DNA from: Aquilaria yunnanensis
Taxonomy: Eukaryota; Streptophyta; Magnoliopsida; Malvales; Thymelaeaceae
Direction of reading: 5' to 3'
DNA: 64,000 bases
Assembly (NCBI GenBank): GCA_039654915.1
Contig: CM077596.1
Coordinates: forward strand, 46,932,501 to 46,996,500
The notes beneath the pieces are model-generated. The model was not told the origin of the DNA. It ran no database searches and worked only from the letters and a program-made list of their open reading frames with translations. A program made the position numbers and the translations under genes. Below are positions 12,926 through 26,804 of this stretch, in pieces. The stretch's first letter is position 1, and every line of letters begins with the position of its first letter.

Positions 12926-13159
12926 CTCCCTCTGTCCTATATTCTTTGAAACACTCACTTTTTAGCAATTAATCAATGATTTTTTATTTTGAATTTTTAG
13001 TATATAAATAAAAAAAATTTCTATATAAATGATAAATAAAGACCTCTAGTTTCTGAACATATTTTTTTAAATTTTTTTCTAACAATCAATAATATAAATA
13101 AATTCAAGTCAAACTAGAGTCAAAAGTCAACTGTTTCAAATAACTTGGGACAGAGGTAG
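12926..13159. mobile_element. Stowaway-type MITE, 234 bp
   Basis: It starts CTCCCTCTGTCC and ends GGGACAGAGGTAG, flanked by TA on both sides (12924-12925 and 13160-13161). The CTCCCTCYGTCC terminal motif and TA target are diagnostic of plant Tc1/mariner-related Stowaway elements. It is non-coding. Its interior closely matches the split copy at 53,893-54,360. Confidence 0.9.
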
Positions 13160-13161
13160 TA

Positions 13162-14572
13162 TTTTTTATTTACTAAAGTTGTTACCAATACCTTTCAGAC
13201 ATTTCAATTTATTAGATCTTTTAATTCGATCACAATTTATTTTTTAATTCATAATTGTCAATAGTTTTACTCTGTAAATATTATCAACATGAAAAATTTG
13301 TATCTTCATTGATCATTCCACATCAAAGTGCCAATTGTAATCTAGTTCCCTTCTATGTTTATAATTCTTTATAAGATAAATTTGCACAAACAATTGAAAA
13401 GCAAATGAAGAAACCATTTTCCAAGAAAGCAGATTCGATGAAGTACACTATTGTGGTAGCTAAAATGGCGGCCTCTCCAACTGCATTACAATACCTCACT
13501 CCTTATACAAGAGTAGTTTTGCTGAATATATTATGAATCATGAACTAAATAAGAAATGCATTGCTTGGCTTGAATACATTTTTTTTCCCTAATTTTAAAG
13601 ATAATAAAAAATGGGTGGGTAAATTATAATTTTGAAAGTTGGTCAAAATCATGTCAAAAGGCTTGATTGAGGGGTGATTTTGGTATCAGTGCATCAATTT
13701 AGTGGTAATCTTGGCTTTAATTAACTAATGTATGTGTGGCAAGCAATTAGGCTATCAATTACACTTTTGAATTCAAGTATGTCCCTTGTTTCCCCTTTAT
13801 AATAATATAACTAGTATATAAATTTGGCGTTGCTATGGGATTCCATGTTTTAGTGGGTTCTCAAAATGTATAAATATTTAAATATTTTAGATATATTAAT
13901 ATAAAACATACTACAATTAAACCAACAATTAAAAATTATTACAGTAAAATAATCCAATATGGTATCACCAACACAATTTATCCGTTTTGTCAAACCTTTA
14001 AGTTTTAAATAATAAAGAATTCAAGTAGATATATCATCATCATTTAAATATCTTTCTTATATTTATTCATGAATTAATGCACTGTAGTGATTATTCATAT
14101 AGAGAATTTTTTTTAAGCTTATAAGCAATTTCAAAAAATAGACAATGAAATTTTCTTTTTTGTAAAAGGATTCAAACATGTACAATGACTTAATGAATTT
14201 GTCAAATGACAATGAAACATATTAGCCACACATCGAGATTATTATGATAATAATGTATTCAGTGAGTCATAATATGATGAAAGTTCATTAATTGTGCTGC
14301 CACTTTCAATACTATAGAAATAGGTAACATAGAATTAATAAAATTTAATCACATCATGATATTTTTCTTTTGATAATTAGAAACTTAATTACAAGACAAA
14401 GTTAAGAAAGGAGAGCTGATACTAGATTGCATGTAAGAGAAACACTCTATCGTAGAACTATCACCAACAAACAGAGATAGAACTTCTCCATTTCTACAAC
14501 AATCTGCGTAGTTATACTTACCAACATCATATCTTGAATTTGATGCTGATGACGAACCTGAAGAGTTTGAGA
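13162..14572. other. Spacer without recognised genes
   Basis: AT-rich intergenic DNA. On the minus strand, 14,388-14,577 holds an open run of about 60 codons, serine- and cysteine-containing, that ends exactly at the insertion point of the next solo LTR. I cannot assign a function to it. Nothing else was recognised. Confidence 0.4.
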
Positions 14573-14845
14573 ACAGTTGTGGCAACGTCGGGTTTTCTGG
14601 AGTCGCCACCAATCTGTTTTACCTAGGTCGATTGGTTACCTTAAAATTGGTCTGCGAGAGTTCGGGGATCGGGAGTACGGTTACGCTAAAACAACTTTGT
14701 TATAGCGCCCAAAATTGGCACCTTAGTTGATTTTAATTTTGTTTTGCTTTGCTTTTAGAAAATATTCAGTTAATTTTCAAACTAGAAATTTTAACTGAAT
14801 TAATCGGATGTGGATTTTTAAATTAATTTATATAAAATTTAATAC

Positions 14846-14885
14846 TTCCGAACCATGGACTCTGCCGAGTCATTTGGACACGGAA
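14846..14885 (-). repeat. 40-nt LTR stem-loop, GACTC subtype (copy 1, unit 1)
   Basis: Plan: TTCC, spacer, CCATG, GACTC, loop TGCC, GAGTC, spacer, GGACAC, GGAA. The inner GACTC/GAGTC and outer TTCC/GGAA arms can pair. A near-identical unit follows at 14893-14932. Confidence 0.75.
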
Positions 14886-14892
14886 GATTTAA

Positions 14893-14932
14893 TTCCGAAC
14901 CATGGACTCTGCCGAGTCACCCGGACACGGAA
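14893..14932 (-). repeat. 40-nt LTR stem-loop, GACTC subtype (copy 1, unit 2)
   Basis: It has the same 40-nt plan as the unit at 14846-14885. The only changes are in the spacer between GAGTC and the outer arm (ATTT becomes ACCC). Confidence 0.75.
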
Positions 14933-15020
14933 TTTGATAAAATTTTAAATAAATTAATCCATATCGTAAATATGGATTTTTATCTTTGTATTTATTTAAT
15001 TTAATTAAAAAGTAGATGTT

Positions 15021-15060
15021 TTCCAAACCATAGATCCTGACGGATCATCCGGATATGGAA
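15021..15060 (-). repeat. 40-nt LTR stem-loop, GATCC subtype (copy 1, unit 3)
   Basis: Same outer arms, but the inner stem is GATCC/GGATC around the loop TGAC. Both sides of the stem differ from the GACTC subtype in a way that keeps pairing. Confidence 0.75.
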
Positions 15061-15758
15061 ATTATTTTTAAAAAAGGTGAGCCAAAAAATAATTATTTAA
15101 TCAAAATTTCATTTATTTAATAATGAAACCAAAAATTTATGTATATTTCAAAAAAAATAAAAGAAAAGTCTTAATACTTTATTTGATAAAAGGTGAACAA
15201 AAAAAAATAATTATTTAATCAAAGTTTTATTTAATAAAGGAAACAAAAATTGATATGTATATTTCAAAAATAAAAGAAAAGTTTTAATATTTTTATTTGT
15301 TTTATTTTGTTTTAATGAAAGATTAACCAAAAGTAATTATTTAATTAAGAAACCAAAAATTTATATGCATATTTTAAAAATAAATAAAAGTTTTTGATAT
15401 TTATATATTTTATTTTTTTGTGTTCTTTTTTATTGATAAAATAATTTTCTAATTTATAAGTCTAAAAATAAATCTAATTAAAAAGTCTAAAATATTTAAA
15501 AAAAATTAATTCTTTTTTTCTTGTTTATTTTTATTACCTTTATTTGAAATTATTTGGGTAAAATTTTATTTTGTTTAATAAAGGAAACAAAAAGTTATAT
15601 CTTTTTATTATTTTGAAAGAAATAAGTAAAATATTACTAGATAAAAAATAAGTAAAATATTATCCCAAAGTTTTTATTTTTTTAATAATAAAAGAAAATT
15701 TATTTATATACTTTATGTAAAAAAATATATATTTTATATACTTTATTTAAAAAATATT

Positions 15759-15798
15759 TTCCAAGCCATGGATCCTGGCGGATCATTTGGACATGGAG
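15759..15798 (-). repeat. 40-nt LTR stem-loop, GATCC subtype (copy 1, unit 4)
   Basis: Inner stem GATCC/GGATC around TGGC. The outer arm is TTCC/GGAG, with one weakened pair. Confidence 0.7.
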
Positions 15799-16401
15799 TT
15801 TAATTTTTATTAATTATTTAATTAATTAATTATTAATTAAATCATAATTTTTATTGGATTTTTATTATTGTTTTCCGTGAATTTTTAATTATTATTACTA
15901 TAGAAATATATTTAAAAACAGAATTGATTTTTGTTGTATTTTTAGAATTATTTAATTATGTTTGTTAAATAATTTTTAATAAAAAGAATAAAAATTTTAA
16001 CTTTTTGTTCTCTTTAAAGAAATAATTAAAACATATGTTTCAAAATAATAAAAGATAATTGTCTTTTAAAAAAATGATTTTTAAATAGAATAAAGTTAAT
16101 TATTCACATAAAAGAATCTTCTTTTAATTAGTTACTGTTTACTTATTTATTTATTTTTTATTATTAAATAAGTAAAATAAATTTTATCATAAAATAAAGT
16201 TTTGGCATAAAGGAAAATTAAATAAAGTAAAGTAAAGGGGAGGTTTTATTTTAGTTTAGACATAAAAAAATGCATAAAATAACACATGTAAACATATAAA
16301 GGAATATTAAAAGATAATAAATAAATAAATACAGTGGGGCTTTTTGACCATCCACTTAAAAAATAAATAAATATAAGGCATAACCTTCCATGAATTATAA
16401 A

Positions 16402-16735
16402 AGTTAGCAAGAGTTAGTAAAGTTAGATGTTAATATTAATGACAATAATAATAAAAGTTAGTAAAGTTAGTAAATTAGTAACAATAATAATAATAAAAGG
16501 TTAGTAAAGTTAGTAAGTTAATAACAATAATAGCAATAAAAAAAGGTTAGTAAGGTTAGTAAGTTAGTGAGTTAATAACAATTATAACAATAATAAAAGG
16601 TTAGTAAGGTTAGTAAGTTAGTAAGTTAATAACAACAGTAATAAAATTTAATAATGATAATAATAATAAACAAGTAAAATATAAAAGGAAAGTTAGTAAT
16701 TAATTCTCTGCAAGAATAAAATAAAAGGTTAGTGA
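16402..16735. repeat. TTAGTAA minisatellite in family-T LTR copy 1
   Basis: Irregular repeats combine GGTTAGTAAGTTAGTAAG with AATAACAATAATAATAA blocks. The equivalent place in copies 2 and 3 holds longer, more regular arrays, so this is a length-variable segment of the LTR. Confidence 0.7.
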
Positions 16736-16981
16736 CTTAATAGAAATAAATTGAAAAGATGAAGGGCGAAAGCTGAATTTTACCTAGGAACTAAAATTTC
16801 TAATTCTCCAGGAAACGCGGACGCGCGCGAGGAAAAAAAAAAACAGTGAGAGAAGGTTTAGGTTTTCTGGAGAGGAAGAGAAGAGGGCCAGGGACCTAGG
16901 CTAATTTTTTCCCTTTTTCTTAACCGGAGCTCTAAGCTTTCTCTCTATTTTTTTCTGTATTCAGCACTAAATTTGGAGGCC

Positions 16982-16989
16982 TATTTATA
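16982..16989 (-). promoter_or_regulatory. TATA box of family-T LTR copy 1
   Basis: TATAAATA on the minus strand, in the context CTATAAATAGG. The same box lies at the same place in copies 2 and 3, downstream of a conserved ~480-bp U3 block. It probably marks the start of LTR transcription. Confidence 0.6.
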
Positions 16990-17559
16990 GATGAAGTTTG
17001 GCCGAACTGTTGATGGATAAATTAATAAAAAATTTCAAACTTATCTTTTAAATTGGTAAAATGACAATTTCAGTCCTTTACGTCTCTCAGCCTCTCGATA
17101 AGTTCCTGAAGCTTCTGATTTTGACAATTTTGTCGTTTTCTGTCAATTTGGGCCAGAAACGTCGGTCGACCCAAAAATTCATGTGACAAACTACCAAATG
17201 CTCCTGGAACTTTCAGAATTTGTCAATTTTTCCCGAAACTTCTTAATTTTGTCATTTTTACCTCAAACTTTTAAATTTTGCCATTTTTTGGAGTTTTTTT
17301 TTTTCTTTCAAATACACACATATATCATTTTAAATCAAATATTCACAAAACAAAATGTATTTTAAACTAATTAAAATTTTTAGTAATAATAATAATAATA
17401 ATTTTTTAATTTCTTTTATTTAATTTCTTTTAAAAAAAAATTTTTATGGTCGGACGAAATTGGGTGTCAACAACAGTCAAAACAAATTGTAATACATGAC
17501 AACTTAAAGTTGTTCGGAGTTTTAATAGTTTCATAAATTGCTTCTAGTCGCTTCTAATG

Positions 17560-18200
17560 CAGATGAGCAATTCTACCATGGCTTGGAATTCTAATATTCT
17601 AGAGGGGGGTCAAAACCCATCTAAAGCCAAGCAGCTAGTAGCTCTTAGACCCGAGGACTGCCATCATGCACCATCCACCCTAAAGATAATCAAATTTGTT
17701 AGTGGAGCTAGAAAACTCTTACTTCACCAACTATGCCACAGGCTGTTAGGCAAACAAGGAAAGAAAATTTGCTGGGCCAAAAGGTAGTCTCTAGAAGATA
17801 AAATTTGCTGGATTATATCTTCTCTTCTGAATACTAGAGAATGGGAGTCAAAGAGTCCATTATAGAATATACAATCATTCCTTCTAAGCCAAATAATCTA
17901 AAGTATAAAGACTAAAAAAACCAACCATTTATAAGGCCATTTGGCACTTGCTGCAAGAAAGGAAGTCAGCCATTTGTCAAAGGAGATCGAATTATCTAAA
18001 GGAAGAGGGGTGCAAAAGTTATCCTAGATCTCCCTTGACCCATAATAGCTCCAAAAAAGGTGTAAAATTGTCTCTGTTGCTATATTGCATCTTTTATAAA
18101 GAGAGGTCTGGAAGCCCCCATGAGTAGCAAGATTACTACCCATTGGAAGAGCATTTAATAATCACTTCCGAACAAATATTTTGAGCTTTTGATGTGGGTG
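17560..18200 (-). pseudogene. LINE 3' remnant (zf-RVT region), copy 1
   Basis: On the minus strand, 18,190 down to about 17,830 translates, with stops and frame changes, into text typical of the zinc-binding region after an L1-type reverse transcriptase. Readable pieces include ALPMGSNLATHG, ATETILHLFW, DNSISFDKWLTSFL and IIWLRRNDCIFYN. The His-Leu-Phe-Trp motif and the WxxRND ending are family hallmarks. The cysteine pair is degraded and several stops interrupt the frame. No target duplication or poly-A tail was located. It is distinct from the second remnant at 19.8-21.0 kb. Confidence 0.65.
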
Positions 18201-19800
18201 TAACCCCCACACCTTTCTCATTATATGGGAAAAATCCTAATGCTAATGGGCCCCCGTTAGATTCCCTTGAGAGTTAAATAAGCAAGCTAATTAAGTATTC
18301 ACTATACTCAAACAACCTGACTTTGAAGAATACAAACCTTGTGATGAACCCATCCAATAAACCATATGACAACCTCTATGTTGAGAAGGATGAAGCAAGG
18401 TGGTAATCTAACTAACGATTCTTTTAGGGAACATATTTTAAAGAAATTGCATATTCCACCCTGAAACATGATATTAACAGCAATATAATTAAAAATTAAA
18501 AATGTTATAACTACATTAGAAAAATGAAATAATTTAATAATTTATATTGACCATTCTAGATGAATTATTAATAGTTTTTTTTTTCGACTACAGTACGAAA
18601 AAATTTATAACAAACTGAGGACTCATTCATTTTGCTATATAAGAACAAATTTCCTAGAATTACAACCATAATATATTTACCAAAAATTAATTTTTAGGTT
18701 AGAGATGTATGAGATTCTAACCCTTGGCAGTGACGTCGCTTAGGATGCTGAAAATTTGACTCCATTTTGTTTAGAAAACATCTCTATAATGTGTGAGCTT
18801 CCTTGGCCCAATGATTGAAATTGAAAATTTTAATAATGGCACTTTTAGAATTATACATACAACACTTTTATATATAAGAAAATATTTATATAGTTTAAAT
18901 GCTAATGTAAGTAGATGTGATATACCTTGAAAATAAGCTGAAGTAGGAGTTGGCTTTTAGCTGACGAATTCATTGAATCAACTTTCTTCACAGTAGTGTT
19001 GAATTAATTTTAGTAGGACAATAAGACAGAAAACATGGCTGTTATGATGAGTTTGTCAAACAAAAAGAAAACCTTAAGTTATACAAATATTTACACCATT
19101 ATAGACAAATGACAAGCCTAGGAACATTGAAAAAAACAAAAAGGATTACAGCCTGAGAAAATCCATGTAATAAGGATTACAAAAATCAGCTATGGATTGG
19201 GCAGGACCTTAGGTCACGGAGGTTTCATTTAAGGAAAGTAGCAAAATGATCAAAGGGGAATTCATCCCACCCATTACTAAAGACTCTTTCTTACATTATT
19301 TAAACACCAAAAGCCAATAAAGTATGGACTTGATTATTAACAAGTTATGAAATATTAAATATACCCAAATCTTTACCACTTTTTAGATTAACCTTCCAAG
19401 GATTCCCCCAAGTAAACAACTCTATGGCCCCTTCCATTGTTTTTCATTCTAGATCCCTTGCCCCCTAAAGAAGCCATACTCAAGTACCATTCGGTACTTT
19501 GCTATCACCAAACATAATAATATTAGTAAAAAGGAGAAAATACTTAAATTTTGTAAATATGTATATCATTTTTTTTATAATCAGATCAATAAAAAACAGA
19601 GTAGCATTAAGGGAGCATAGAATAAGCAAGTTGATGAGCAGAAGTAACTTTTTGCTTCAGAACCATGATCGATGACAGAGCAACACTGAAAGGAATTCAA
19701 TAGCTACAAATACAGTTTGGTGGATAAAAGTAATGAGAGAGTTGCTGGGAGATAGAGCACCCAAAGAGCCTGCAAATAATCTGTCAAAATTGTTAATGAT
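18201..19800. other. Spacer without recognised genes
   Basis: AT-rich DNA between two LINE remnants. I see no coding, RNA or repeat signal that I can support. Confidence 0.4.
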
Positions 19801-21006
19801 GCGGTTATGGGTGGATGCGAAAAGTACATATTCATAAATAGCCCAAAGTTCAGCCTCTAAGCTTGATTCACAAAGTGGAATAAGAAAGCCCTTTCAACTA
19901 ATTGGAGGGCCAATTATGCCTAGCCAAACCCAAGCCATTGCACCAATGCCATTCAAGCTTCGCTATGCCTCATCCGTGACAAAAATTTTCTGCTTCAACT
20001 AGGCCTGATGGTCCTACCCTTATCCCAAGTTCCACATAGCATAAGAGGAGGATTATACAAAAAAGAGGCCAAATTTTGTTGGAAATCCCTTGCTAGAGAA
20101 ATTTGAAGCAGGAGTTCATCTCTTCTAACGATTAAAAATGGGGCACAAAAGGTAGTATGTCAAAAAATGCACTCATTACAACCGATCCAGATGGACCAAA
20201 AGGTGTAAATAAGGAATTGAAACCAATCTGGAGGATGATGCTTCAGATGACTCAATAGAGAAGTAAGTCATGCCTCAAAAAGCAAATAAGTAGACGGCTT
20301 ACGGTGCGAACATAAATTGCCCTAGATATCCTGAGATCTTGCACATTCCCAGAAAAGATGAAACATCATCTCTAGTAAGAATGGCATTGGAGGCATAAAG
20401 GATATATTAAAGCCCTATTGGCAACAACATTTACCCTTGTTAGCAAAGCTCGAGATAAGCATTTTCATAGAAATGATTTATACTTTTTAGGAATATGAGA
20501 GGCTCATATAGCTTTAAAAATAGTTGGAAAATTATGATGTAACAAGCAACCGAGAGCATTACCTGTAGGGTTCAAGAAAGATGAAGACCGTCTCCATAAC
20601 TCCATATTATAACCTTGCTTGACAAAGAAAGGTCCCCTACGAGAGTACATAAGTGCACAAGCAAAATTCCCAAAATCCATGCATCTTCCCATACTCTAAC
20701 TGTGGAACCATCTCCAATATTCCCTTGAATATGATCATGAAGCAGTGCTCGACCATGCAATAGACTTCTCCAAATAGTAATTACATTCCCATTGGCTTTA
20801 ATTGACCAAATTGAATGAACATTTCCATATTTAGCCATAAGTACCTAATAGACCAAGGAATCACTAGGCCCTGTAAATATTCACCAGAAAGTTTTAGCAA
20901 GAAGAATTTAATTAAAGAGCCTAAGATCCTTGATCCCATGTCCTCCAAGACTTTTAGGGAGATGAAGAAAACCTTGGTGCCAGAGATAATTCTATGCTTG
21001 TCATAG
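19800..21006 (-). pseudogene. LINE remnant: RT C-terminus, zf-RVT and RNase H
   Basis: Reading leftwards from 21,006, the minus strand gives PKSLGGHGIKDLRLFN, then IFTGPSDSL, then IWRSLLHGRALL with GDGSTVRVWEDAWI. These are hallmarks of the C-terminal end of plant L1-type reverse transcriptases. Near 20,400-20,330 follows MMFHLFWECARSQDIWGNLC, the zf-RVT motif. At about 19,960-19,800 comes an RNase H-like stretch with NGIGAMAWVWLG and SSLEAELWAIYE. The domain order is correct for a LINE ORF2 3' half. In-frame stops and shifts separate the parts, so it is a pseudogene. The 5' half is absent (5' truncation is normal for LINEs). Confidence 0.8.
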
Positions 21007-24808
<3,802 letters not shown>

Positions 24809-24830
24809 TTACACTACAAGAAAAATTGAA

Positions 24831-25037
24831 TTTAGCGACGGTTTAATTAGCGACGGCAAAAAACCGTCGCTAATTATAGTCGGTAATATTCCGGTGAGAA
24901 TTTAGTGACGACTGGTAGTCGCTAAATTTTAGCGACGGCAAGTGATGGTTACACGTCGCTAAAGCCGTCGCTAATTAGTGACGGTTACACGTCGCTAAGT
25001 CGTCGCTCACTTACTGACGGTTGGCCGTCACTAAACT
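24831..25037. repeat. Left subterminal repeat array of the CACTA element
   Basis: More than ten copies of TAGCGACGG or its complement, in both orientations, often as pairs facing each other around short AT spacers. This is typical of CACTA transposase-binding regions. Confidence 0.85.
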
Positions 25038-25134
25038 AATAAAAATAAAAAAATAAAAGTTTGGGTTCTCATGTGGCTGTCATTTTTTATGATAAATTGT
25101 TATGTGATTGAAGATAAATAATTACTTTCGAATA

Positions 25135-25150
25135 CACTACCAGAAAAATG
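25135..25150. other. Internal CACTA-like terminus
   Basis: CACTACCAGAAAAATG repeats the outer terminus at 24,812 with small changes, 323 bp inside the element. No separate partner end was found inside, so it may be an alternative left end or a relic of a nested CACTA copy. Confidence 0.6.
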
Positions 25151-25512
25151 AAAATATTATAGCTGAAAATTATGTGACGTCTCAAATTCTCACACAACAT
25201 AAATTATTTCAGTTGATATAATACAAATGTATTTAGATTGTAGATATTTTTTTCCTCACGAAACAATTTTAATTAAGATTATAAGAATTTTATTTACGTT
25301 ATTGAGATCCTTCTATCCAACAAGTTGCTGTATCTTTAGCATTACAACAAACAATCTTGTTTAAATAAACAGAATAATAAAAGAAAAATATTAATACACA
25401 ACAAATATATCCGTCGCAAAAGTTTCACCGGGCTTTACGTGATAATTTACCGTTGAAAATTTACTAACTATTAAATATTGCTAAAGTTTGTGTTTGGTTA
25501 TCTTTGCTAAAT

Positions 25513-25997
25513 AAGTGACAGTTAAAATCCCTAATTTAGTGACGGTTATGCGTCACTAAATTTTAGTGACGCCTTAACGTCGCTAATTTAGTGACGGTTA
25601 TACGTCGCTAATATTAGTGACGGGTTACCGTCGCTAATTTAGTGACGGTTATTTGTTGCTAATATTAGTGACGGTTTGCCGTCGCTAGTTAGTAACGATT
25701 ATGTGTGGCTAAAATTAGTGACAGTTTACCGTCGCTAATTTAGTGACGTTTATGCGTCACTAAATTTTAGTGACACCTTATAGTCTCTAATTTAGTGACG
25801 TGTATGCGTCGCTAATATTAGTGACGGGTTACCGTCGCTAATTTAGTGACGGTTATGTGTCACTAATTTTAGTGACGGCTTAACGTCGCTAATTTAGTAA
25901 CGGCTTACCGTCGCTAATGTAGTGACAGTTATTAGTCACTAAATTTAGTGACGTCTTACTGTCACTAATTTAGTGAAGGTTAGCCATCACTAAATTT
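25513..25997. repeat. Internal CCGTCGCTA / TAGTGACGG array
   Basis: About 20 alternating units of the form TTTAGTGACGGTTATGCGTC and GCTAATATTAGTGACGGGTT run for almost 500 bp, with a period near 50 bp for the pair. Sequence decay varies among units. It belongs to the CACTA subterminal system but lies 700-1,200 bp inside the left end. Confidence 0.85.
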
Positions 25998-26613
25998 AAG
26001 AAAATCCAAAAAATTAGTAATAGTTCTTATGTGTTAGTCATTTTTGTTGCTAATTTGTCATCTCATTTAACATAAATATATATTTTTTTAAATATATATA
26101 CTATAGTGAAGATGTGCACCGTAGTGTCGGATAAATGTTTAGTAGAGGTTATGAGTTGTTAAAATTTAATTAGCGACTGATAGCCTTCATAAGTTTTCCA
26201 TTATTTAATCTTTATCATGTGACCTATATTTATTCAGAATTTAGTTTACTTAGTCTTTATGTTAAATTTAGTTCAAGAAAACTTGTTCTTGTTCTATATG
26301 TCAATTGTTTAATTTTATACTTATAATTAAATTTTAATGTGATTAATTCAGCATACAAATATCTTAAAAAATTTTGTAGTAAAAAAAAGTAGATTTAATG
26401 AAAATTAAATTCATGGATCAATGGTTTATTGTGGAATTATGCTTAACCAGTGAGTTATATGTTATCATTTAATTATGAATTAACATAATATTTTAAGAAT
26501 TAAGAAGTAGCGACGGGTCTTAGTCGCTAGTTTTAAGCTACGTTTTACCGTCGCATGTATAAACAATTTTAACAATACTAATTCGCTAACAAACCACTCA
26601 GTAAGTTGTTTGC

Positions 26614-26755
26614 TAAACCGAAGCTCTGCTCCTCTACAGCGAAACCGAAGCTCTTCATCCCCTTCACCAAATCTGAAATCGAAACCCGGTCTACTCTTCA
26701 TCCCCTTCACCAAATCTGAAACCGAAGCTCTTCATCCCCTTCACCAAATCAGCGT
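26614..26755 (+). repeat. ~37-bp tandem repeat in the leader of the captured gene
   Basis: Four imperfect units contain AAACCGAAGCTCTTCATCCC and CTTCACCAAATCTGAA. They lie directly upstream of the first captured ATG and would form part of its 5' untranslated region. The open frame that runs through them upstream of 26,805 is probably not translated. Confidence 0.7.
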
Positions 26756-26804
26756 CAGACTTCGCGACGGCAAAGCGGCAGCCCCAATCTGCCAAAAGCT
26801 CTTG

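Larger units (their letters stand above)
14578..17472 (-). mobile_element. Family-T solo LTR, copy 1 (2,895 bp, TSD ACAGT)
   Basis: Read on the minus strand it starts TGTTGACACCCAATTTCGTC and ends ...GACGTTGCCACA. It is flanked by the perfect duplication ACAGT (14573-14577 and 17473-17477). In LTR sense it contains, in order, a conserved U3 block (about 17,470-17,000), a TATA box, a short GC-rich spot, a TTAGTAA-type minisatellite, long AT-rich sequence and four copies of a 40-nt stem-loop. No gag or pol sequence adjoins it. The long LTR and a terminal GGTGGCGACTCCAGAA block recall Ogre/Tat-type Gypsy elements; that family link is inference from memory. Confidence 0.9.

Noticed and set aside
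25513..25997. CRISPR-like regularly spaced repeats
   Set aside because: Units alternate in orientation, spacers are not unique, and they lie between CACTA termini in plant DNA; they are subterminal repeats.
26610..26804. Upstream extension of the first captured exon (total 118 codons)
   Set aside because: The extension runs through a tandem repeat in the leader; similarity to a conserved protein starts at the ATG at 26,805.
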